From Spirochaetota bacterium (GTDB lineage Bacteria > Spirochaetota > Spirochaetia > Treponematales > UBA12059): a DNA stretch of 10,765 nucleotides. Positions 6,337-10,765 of this stretch are shown in pieces. The DNA is taken from contig JAKQNL010000086.1 of assembly GCA_029565815.1 (NCBI GenBank), positions 1 through 10,765 on the forward strand, in the 5' to 3' direction. The notes under the pieces are model-generated. The model ran no database searches, was not told where the DNA came from, and saw nothing but the letters and a program-made list of their open reading frames with translations. Within the stretch, counting starts at the first letter, position 1, and the number at the start of each line of letters is the position of its first letter. The translations under genes and the position numbers were made by a program.

Positions 6337-7283
6337 ACCTGATTTTGGAAATGTTCCCCATAGCCCTCATGTTCGGCGCGCCCATTGTGATAGCCGCACT
6401 GGGCGGCTTGTTTAGCGAACGCTCCGGCATCGTTAATGTGGCCCTGGAAGGCATCATGATGATAGGCGCATTTGCGGCCGCTTCGGTAACCGTGCTGTTG
6501 GAGCCGTCGCTTCCGGGCTTTGCTCCTTGGATAGGCATAGTGGCCGGAATGCTTGCGGGGCTTGTGTTTTCATCCATTCATGCATTTACCAGCATAAACC
6601 TGAAAGCCGACCAGGTGATATCGGGCACCGCGCTTAACATTTTGGCCGGCGGACTTACCGTGTACCTGTGCCAGATATTTTTCCGACAACAGCGCACGCG
6701 CGCATTCAGCTCCGGTTTACGAAAAATTACGGTGCCGTTTTTGGAAGACCTGCCGCTGGTCGGCAAAATGTTTTTTAGGGAAATCTACCCGACGTTTTAT
6801 GTAGCCCTTGCGCTGGTCGTGCTAACCTGGTTTGTGGTCTTTAAGACTCCCTTTGGTTTACGCCTGCGCTCTTGCGGCGAAAACCCCCAGGCAGCGGCGT
6901 CCATGGGCATACGGGTACACGGCATGCGCTATGCTGGCGTGCTGTTGTCAGGCCTGTTTGCAGGTCTTGCGGGTTCCACCATGGTGCTTACCCAGGACAT
7001 ACAGTTTACGGTAACCAGCATACACGGCACCGGCTTTATTGCCCTTGCGTCGTTGGTGTTTGGCAAATGGAGCCCCTGGGGCGTATTGGCGGCCGGCATG
7101 TTCTTTGGTTTTTCGCAAACGCTGTCGCTGTACGCAAAAGACATACCGTTTTTGGAAAAACTGCCAACCGAGGCGTTTTACGTTCTTCCGTATGTGCTCA
7201 CTATAGTAGCACTCATTTTGTTTGCCGGAAAGACGGTCGGGCCAAAGGCTGCCGGAGAAATCTACGATCAGGGGAAGCGTTAA
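6333..7283 (+). CDS. Nucleoside ABC importer permease 2 (NupQ/YufQ type)
   Basis: Second channel-forming permease, 316 residues, the usual size for YufQ/NupQ. Start ATG 6333 overlaps the previous stop by ATGA and is preceded by GAGGAGG (6319-6325, 7 nt spacing), which settles the start although the frame is open further upstream. Helix 1 is followed by the family motif ERSGIVNVALEG (29-40), the counterpart of the FNIGAEGQ motif in permease 1. Further family segments are LKADQVISGTALNILAGG, GLRLRSCGENPQAAASMGI (coupling segment) and GTGFIALASLVFGKWSPWG. The C-terminus is short and polar. It ends 3 nt before the zinc transporter gene, so transcription very likely continues into it. Confidence 0.95.
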   Translation: MNLILEMFPIALMFGAPIVIAALGGLFSERSGIVNVALEGIMMIGAFAAASVTVLLEPSLPGFAPWIGIVAGMLAGLVFSSIHAFTSINLKADQVISGTALNILAGGLTVYLCQIFFRQQRTRAFSSGLRKITVPFLEDLPLVGKMFFREIYPTFYVALALVVLTWFVVFKTPFGLRLRSCGENPQAAASMGIRVHGMRYAGVLLSGLFAGLAGSTMVLTQDIQFTVTSIHGTGFIALASLVFGKWSPWGVLAAGMFFGFSQTLSLYAKDIPFLEKLPTEAFYVLPYVLTIVALILFAGKTVGPKAAGEIYDQGKR

Positions 7284-7286
7284 TTT

Positions 7287-8126
7287 ATGATTACCAGTGC
7301 GGAGCTTACGGCCTTTGGCCTGACCGCGTTCGCGGGCCTTGCTACCGGTGTAGGCAGCCTTATTGCACTGTGGGCCGGCAAGACCTCGACTAAATTTTTG
7401 TCCGCATCGCTAGGCTTCTCCGCTGGCGTCATGATCTACGTGTCGCTGGTGGAGATATTCCAGAAGGCCCGCCATGCCCTGGCTATTCCCTTCGGGGAAC
7501 GCGGCGGCTCGTGGGCGGCGGTGGGTGGATTTTTCCTGGGCGTTGGCCTCATCGCGCTTATAGACAGGCTGATTCCGGAAAGCATTAACCCGCACGAAGC
7601 TCATACAAAAGAAGAAGTGGCCGCCCACGAGACCGTGCCGCCGGGAACCAACACGCTTAAGCACAAGGACCAGAAGAAACTCTTGCGCATGGGCATGTTC
7701 ACTGCCCTGGCCGTTGGCATACACAATTTTCCCGAAGGGCTTGCTACGTTTTTGGCAGCATTGCGCGAGCCGTCTTTAGGCATAGCGATAGCGGTGGCTA
7801 TAGCGATACACAACATACCCGAAGGCATATCGGTTGCGGTGCCCGTGTATTACGCGACCGGCTCTAAAAAGCGCGCCTTCTGGTATTCATTTGCATCGGG
7901 TTTGGCAGAGCCAGTGGGCGTGCTGGTTGGGTATACTATCTTAAAACCGTTTATGGGCGACACGCTGTTTGGCATACTGTTTGCCGCGGTAGCCGGCATC
8001 ATGGTATATATTTCCCTGGACGAGCTACTGCCGTCGGCCCGGGAGTACGGCGAGCACCATATCGCGATAGGCGGCTTGTTTGCGGGCATGGCCGTAATGG
8101 CCGTAAGCTTGTTGCTGTTCATGTAA
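7287..8126 (+). CDS. zupT: ZIP-family zinc/divalent-metal transporter (ZupT-like)
   Basis: Inner-membrane ZIP transporter that brings Zn2+ and possibly other divalent cations into the cytoplasm. The 279-residue protein has about eight hydrophobic segments. The two metal-site motifs of helices 4 and 5 are intact: HNFPEG (146-151) and HNIPEG (175-180), matching the ZupT/GufA branch. Between helices 3 and 4 a polar loop (about 98-131) carries several histidines (His103, His106 and others), as is common in ZIP proteins. C-terminal YISLDELLPSAREYGEHH is also a ZupT hallmark. Start ATG 7287 lies 3 nt after the permease stop; GGGG at 7271-7274 is a weak ribosome site, so coupling to the upstream gene is likely. 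Metal specificity cannot be read from the sequence. Placement behind a nucleoside importer is probably operon convenience rather than a shared pathway. Confidence 0.94.
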   Translation: MITSAELTAFGLTAFAGLATGVGSLIALWAGKTSTKFLSASLGFSAGVMIYVSLVEIFQKARHALAIPFGERGGSWAAVGGFFLGVGLIALIDRLIPESINPHEAHTKEEVAAHETVPPGTNTLKHKDQKKLLRMGMFTALAVGIHNFPEGLATFLAALREPSLGIAIAVAIAIHNIPEGISVAVPVYYATGSKKRAFWYSFASGLAEPVGVLVGYTILKPFMGDTLFGILFAAVAGIMVYISLDELLPSAREYGEHHIAIGGLFAGMAVMAVSLLLFM

Positions 8127-8131
8127 GGAGG
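8125..8131 (+). promoter_or_regulatory. Strong Shine-Dalgarno of the PspC gene
   Basis: AAGGAGG, a full match to the anti-Shine-Dalgarno core, 6 nt before ATG 8138 and overlapping the TAA of the zinc transporter gene. It is among the strongest ribosome sites in the window and confirms that the short PspC frame is translated. Confidence 0.8.
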
Positions 8132-8137
8132 AAACGT

Positions 8138-8314
8138 ATGATGGTTAGGCGATCGCAAAGCGACAAAGTTATTGGTGGAGTGTGCGCAGGCTTAGCTCGC
8201 AATCTGGGCATGCAGCCTTCCACTATGCGTTGGATATTCGTGCTCTTAGTCCTTGTTGCAGGCATGAGCGCCTTCGTGTATCTCATTGGCTGGATTTTTA
8301 TCCCTTCGGAGTGA
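8138..8314 (+). CDS. Small PspC-domain membrane protein, 58 residues
   Basis: A complete but very short gene consisting of one PspC domain. The N-terminal half reads RRSQSDKVIGGVCAGLARNLG, followed by PSTMRWIFVLL and a hydrophobic helix (about 32-54) ending IGWIFIPSE; the GVCxGLA, MRW and W-x3-P positions are diagnostic of PspC. In E. coli, PspC senses envelope stress, but stand-alone mini-PspC proteins are common and mostly uncharacterised. The start is well supported: AAGGAGG (8125-8131) overlaps the zinc transporter stop and lies 6 nt before ATG 8138; a second ATG follows immediately at 8141. No other psp gene is visible here, so a Psp stress role is not established. Confidence 0.92.
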   Translation: MMVRRSQSDKVIGGVCAGLARNLGMQPSTMRWIFVLLVLVAGMSAFVYLIGWIFIPSE

Positions 8315-8358
8315 TGATGTTAGAAACAAAATGCATAGAAAAAATATTGAGCTTTTAG
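8314..8358 (+). other. Out-of-frame 14-codon leader frame with double ATG before the U32 gene
   Basis: The PspC stop TGA (8312-8314) overlaps ATG 8314, immediately followed by ATG 8317. This frame encodes 14 residues and stops at TAG 8356-8358, inside the U32 gene but in another frame. Ribosomes ending PspC would meet these starts before the U32 start at 8331. It may be chance or a leader frame limiting U32 translation; no independent evidence of expression. Confidence 0.25.
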
Positions 8359-9578
8359 CTCCGGTTGGTTCGATAGAGGCTATGGCCGCAGCGGCAAAGG
8401 GTGGAGCCAACGCGGTATATTTTGGCGCGGGCTCGCTGAACATGCGTAGCGCTTCCAGTAGCGGTTTTTCTATCGAACACATAGCCGAGCTTACTTCGCG
8501 CGCACGCGACAGCGGAATGCGCTCATACCTCACCCTCAACGTAGTTCTATTTGACGACGACCAGGATGAGCTAGAGCGCATCCTGGATGCGGCAGCGCAG
8601 GCCGGGGTAGATGCCATCATCGCTTCGGATATCGCAGTTATGGAAGCTTCACGCAAACGGGGCCTGCCCGTACATATATCCACCCAGGCAAACATTGCCA
8701 ACACCAGTGCTTTGGCCTTTTTTGCCGCCTACGCCGATACCGTGGTGCTTGCGCGCGAGCTGTCGCTGCAGCGCATCAAGGTAATTTCCGACGCGATCAA
8801 GGCGCAGGCTATACTCGGCCCGTCCGGACATCCAGTTCGCATAGAAGTATTTGCCCACGGCGCGCTGTGCATGGCGGTTTCCGGTCACTGCTACATGAGC
8901 CTCCATACCCACGGCCTGTCCGCCAACCGTGGTCGCTGCGTACAGGTGTGCCGCCGATCCTACGAGCTGGCTGACAAGGACGACAACGAAGACGCAAACC
9001 TGCGCCTGGCTGGCCCGTACATTCTGTCCCCAAAAGATCTGTGCACGCTCCCCTTTCTGGACCGCATGCTGAGCGCCGGCGTCAGCGTACTCAAAATAGA
9101 AGGGCGGGCCAGGCCACCCGAGTATGTGCTTGCGGTAACGCGCGCGTACAACACAGCCCTTACTGCCATTGCAGATGGAAGCTACGACTCGGATTTTGCG
9201 AAAAACCTGGAAGACAGCCTAAAAACCAGTTTTAACCGGGGCTTTTGGGCAGGCCACTACCTAGGTTCTACCATACCCGAACTGAGCGGAAACTACGGCT
9301 CGGCTAGTCCTGTGCGTAAACGCTTTGTGGGCACGGTAAGCAATTACTATGCAAAGCCCGGCGTAGCGGAATTTCTTGCAGAGAACAATGGGCTGGTGGA
9401 AGGCCAGGCTGTGCTCTTTGTGGGGCCGACCACCGGCGTGGTGGAAGCAGTCGCGGCTGGCATGCTGGCCGACGAACAGCCAAGCGCACAGCCAGCCAAA
9501 GGCTCTCGTGTAACCATGCGCGTGCCGGAAACGGTTCGGCGCGGCGACAAGGTGTACACGCTGGAGCCCAGGCTGTAA
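8331..9578 (+). CDS. U32-family protein, TrhP/YrrO-like tRNA hydroxylation factor
   Basis: Annotated historically as peptidase U32, but characterised relatives (TrhP/YegQ, YrrO, RlhA, UbiU/V) act in RNA or ubiquinone hydroxylation; TrhP makes 5-hydroxyuridine at tRNA position 34 using prephenate. The 415 residues begin IELLAPVGSIEAM, the standard U32 opening. The U32 signature is complete at about 171-190 (E-x-F-x2-G-A-L-C-x4-G-x-C-x-M-S), and Cys180, Cys187, Cys203 and Cys207 (NRGRCVQVCR) form the expected iron-sulfur ligand set. FNRGFWAGHYLG and the C-terminal beta domain (RFVGTVSNYY, VRRGDKVYTLEP) match the TrhP/YrrO length class better than RlhA, which is longer, or UbiV, which is shorter. 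ATG 8331 fits the family N-terminus but has no Shine-Dalgarno, so reinitiation after PspC is likely; an in-frame TTG at 8286 is less plausible. Confidence 0.9.
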   Translation: MHRKNIELLAPVGSIEAMAAAAKGGANAVYFGAGSLNMRSASSSGFSIEHIAELTSRARDSGMRSYLTLNVVLFDDDQDELERILDAAAQAGVDAIIASDIAVMEASRKRGLPVHISTQANIANTSALAFFAAYADTVVLARELSLQRIKVISDAIKAQAILGPSGHPVRIEVFAHGALCMAVSGHCYMSLHTHGLSANRGRCVQVCRRSYELADKDDNEDANLRLAGPYILSPKDLCTLPFLDRMLSAGVSVLKIEGRARPPEYVLAVTRAYNTALTAIADGSYDSDFAKNLEDSLKTSFNRGFWAGHYLGSTIPELSGNYGSASPVRKRFVGTVSNYYAKPGVAEFLAENNGLVEGQAVLFVGPTTGVVEAVAAGMLADEQPSAQPAKGSRVTMRVPETVRRGDKVYTLEPRL

Positions 9579-9627
9579 GGTGGTTTGTGCCCCGAATCTT
9601 ATGGGGAAATGTACCGGCTAGGCAGCA
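9579..9627. other. Short convergent intergenic spacer
   Basis: 49 bases between the stops of the U32 gene and zwf. A 4-bp CCCC/GGGG hairpin (9590-9593 with 9603-9606) and a weak CGGC/GCCG pairing (9614-9617 with 9632-9635) are visible, but neither is followed by a T-run on either strand. No convincing terminator; the two transcripts may overlap or use Rho. Confidence 0.4.
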
Positions 9628-10765
9628 TTAGGCCGATGCAGCTTTTGCTATCGCCTCTGGTTCTTCTGCCCTGCGCAGGCTGTCTAGCGTAGGCCCACAG
9701 CTGCCTGCCAGGTATGGAACAAGGCCAGTGCTCGGCTGTTCGCTCCAGGCTTTCAGTATTGGCTCGAGTATACGCCAGGCTTCTTCGGTTTCGTCAAAGC
9801 GTATGAACAGGGTGGAATTTCCGGCCAGGGCATCGCCTAAGAGGCGAACGTATGCGTCTTTTGCCTGCGTATCGCCTGGCGCACGGCGGAACAAACCCGA
9901 CAACTGGTCGGCAGTAGAGCTATCGTTGCCCTGAGCTTTTACGTTGAGCCCGATACGCACACCTTCATCCGGTTGTATGCGCAGGGTAAGCCGGTTAGCA
10001 TCCGAGTCCTGGCCCGTGGAATTCAGGGCAGTGGGGCGGAATACCACCGTTATTTCTGCCTTATGCGCGTCCATGGCCTTGCCGGTGCTCAGAATGAACG
10101 GAACGCCAGCCCAGCGCCAGCTGTCTATGGACAGCCTAAGGGCCGCAAATGTTTCGGTGTTGGATAGCGGGCGCACATAGGGCTCGTCGTGGTAGCCTTT
10201 AAGACCCAGTTCCGGGTTTTCTCTATACTGGCCGCGTATCGAATCCAGCACGGGTAGGCTGCCTTCGTAGCGAGGCACGGCTTTAAGGAGCCGCACTTTT
10301 TCCTCGCGTACAGCATCCTGGGACAGGTCTACGGGGCGTTCCATGGCTGTAAGGCACAACAGCTGCATCAGGTGGCTCTGGAGCATGTCGCGGGCAGCTC
10401 CTGTGTCGTCGTAAAAACTACCGCGCTGGCCTATGCCTCCGGTTTCGCTTACGGCAATTTCCACCCGCTCGATGTACTGGCGGTTCCAAATTGGCTCAAA
10501 AATTGCGTTTGCAAAACGGAAGTACAACAGGTTTTGTACCGAGTCTTTGCCCAGATAGTGGTCCACGCGGAATATGTCCGACTCCGCGTAGCGTTCATGA
10601 AGGAGGCGGTTAAGGGCCCGGGCGCTGGCCAGGTTGGTTCCAAACGGTTTTTCCACGGCCAGCCGCCTAAACCCGAGGGCTGTGGACCGGTAGCCTGCAA
10701 GACCGGCTGCGGAAAGGCCGGCTGCCGCGTCGCCAAAACGGTCGGGCACGCATGCCAGGTAAAAC
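9628..10765 (-). CDS. zwf: Glucose-6-phosphate dehydrogenase, C-terminal part (5' end outside window)
   Basis: Cytoplasmic NAD(P)-dependent dehydrogenase of the oxidative pentose phosphate pathway, converting glucose 6-phosphate to 6-phosphogluconolactone. About 378 residues are visible; the frame runs into the right edge as FYLACVPDRF, so the coenzyme-binding N-terminus is missing. Visible in order: VEKPFG (about 10640-10656), the substrate-binding RVDHYLGK (His codon 10558-10560, Lys codon 10546-10548), RDMLQSHLMQ with the catalytic His (codon 10372-10374), TETFAALRLSIDSWRWAGVPF, TGK (Lys codon 10078-10080), IQPDEGV, and the C-terminal AYVRLLGDALAGNSTLFIR, AW and YLAGSCGP segments. Two usually conserved positions differ: Ser instead of Asn before the catalytic His, and Ser instead of Arg before TGK. 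It is convergent with the operon to its left, and its promoter lies outside. The GTG at 10747-10749 is internal. Confidence 0.96.
   Translation of the reverse strand, partial: FYLACVPDRFGDAAAGLSAAGLAGYRSTALGFRRLAVEKPFGTNLASARALNRLLHERYAESDIFRVDHYLGKDSVQNLLYFRFANAIFEPIWNRQYIERVEIAVSETGGIGQRGSFYDDTGAARDMLQSHLMQLLCLTAMERPVDLSQDAVREEKVRLLKAVPRYEGSLPVLDSIRGQYRENPELGLKGYHDEPYVRPLSNTETFAALRLSIDSWRWAGVPFILSTGKAMDAHKAEITVVFRPTALNSTGQDSDANRLTLRIQPDEGVRIGLNVKAQGNDSSTADQLSGLFRRAPGDTQAKDAYVRLLGDALAGNSTLFIRFDETEEAWRILEPILKAWSEQPSTGLVPYLAGSCGPTLDSLRRAEEPEAIAKAASA

Noticed and set aside
9579..9627. Bidirectional terminator between the U32 gene and zwf
   Set aside because: The visible stems have only four or five pairs and no T-run on either strand.
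1..10765. CRISPR array, insertion sequence, prophage, toxin-antitoxin or defence genes
   Set aside because: No direct-repeat array, transposase, integrase or toxin-like frame was seen; almost all sequence is accounted for by housekeeping and transport genes.

Overview
The window is a gene-dense bacterial chromosome segment, rich in G+C by eye (upper 50s percent), with ordinary housekeeping and nucleoside-salvage genes and no mobile element, CRISPR array, tRNA or rRNA. A lipoprotein-type BMP/PnrA (TmpC-like) nucleoside receptor and its NupOPQ-type ABC transporter, a small stand-alone PspC protein and a TrhP-type U32 protein together fit a spirochaete (Treponema/Spirochaeta-like) or possibly a Firmicute-related genome. 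I lean to Spirochaetota with moderate confidence; the sequence alone does not settle it.

Left block (1-2364, + strand): the 3' part of valS (valyl-tRNA synthetase), then, 8 nt later, a stand-alone HD-domain protein that keeps every metal and catalytic residue of the RelA/SpoT/MESH1 hydrolase fold but has no synthetase domain, then deoC (deoxyribose-phosphate aldolase). The spacing suggests co-transcription.

Middle block (2365-7283, + strand): a 166-nt intergenic region with nested inverted repeats, candidate promoters and a stem that overlaps the Shine-Dalgarno; a PnrA/BmpA-like nucleoside-binding lipoprotein; a strong intrinsic terminator plus a second small hairpin; then the double ABC ATPase and two permeases of the same importer. 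Imported (deoxy)nucleosides would be phosphorolysed elsewhere, and the deoxyribose 5-phosphate formed from deoxynucleosides would be cleaved by the neighbouring DeoC.

Right block (7287-9578, + strand): tightly packed behind the importer are a ZIP-family zinc/divalent-metal transporter (ZupT-like), a 58-residue PspC-domain membrane protein with an excellent ribosome site, and a U32-family protein resembling TrhP/YrrO (prephenate-dependent tRNA hydroxylation). Convergent with them, on the minus strand, is zwf (glucose-6-phosphate dehydrogenase), whose 5' end lies outside the window.

I did not find an evidently new multi-gene system. The most worthwhile leads are regulatory: the dyad-rich leader of the nucleoside receptor gene, the terminator that splits receptor from transporter, a perfect 10-bp hairpin near the start of the HD gene, and an out-of-frame double ATG between the PspC and U32 genes. 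The small alarmone-hydrolase-like HD protein is the most interesting coding lead.
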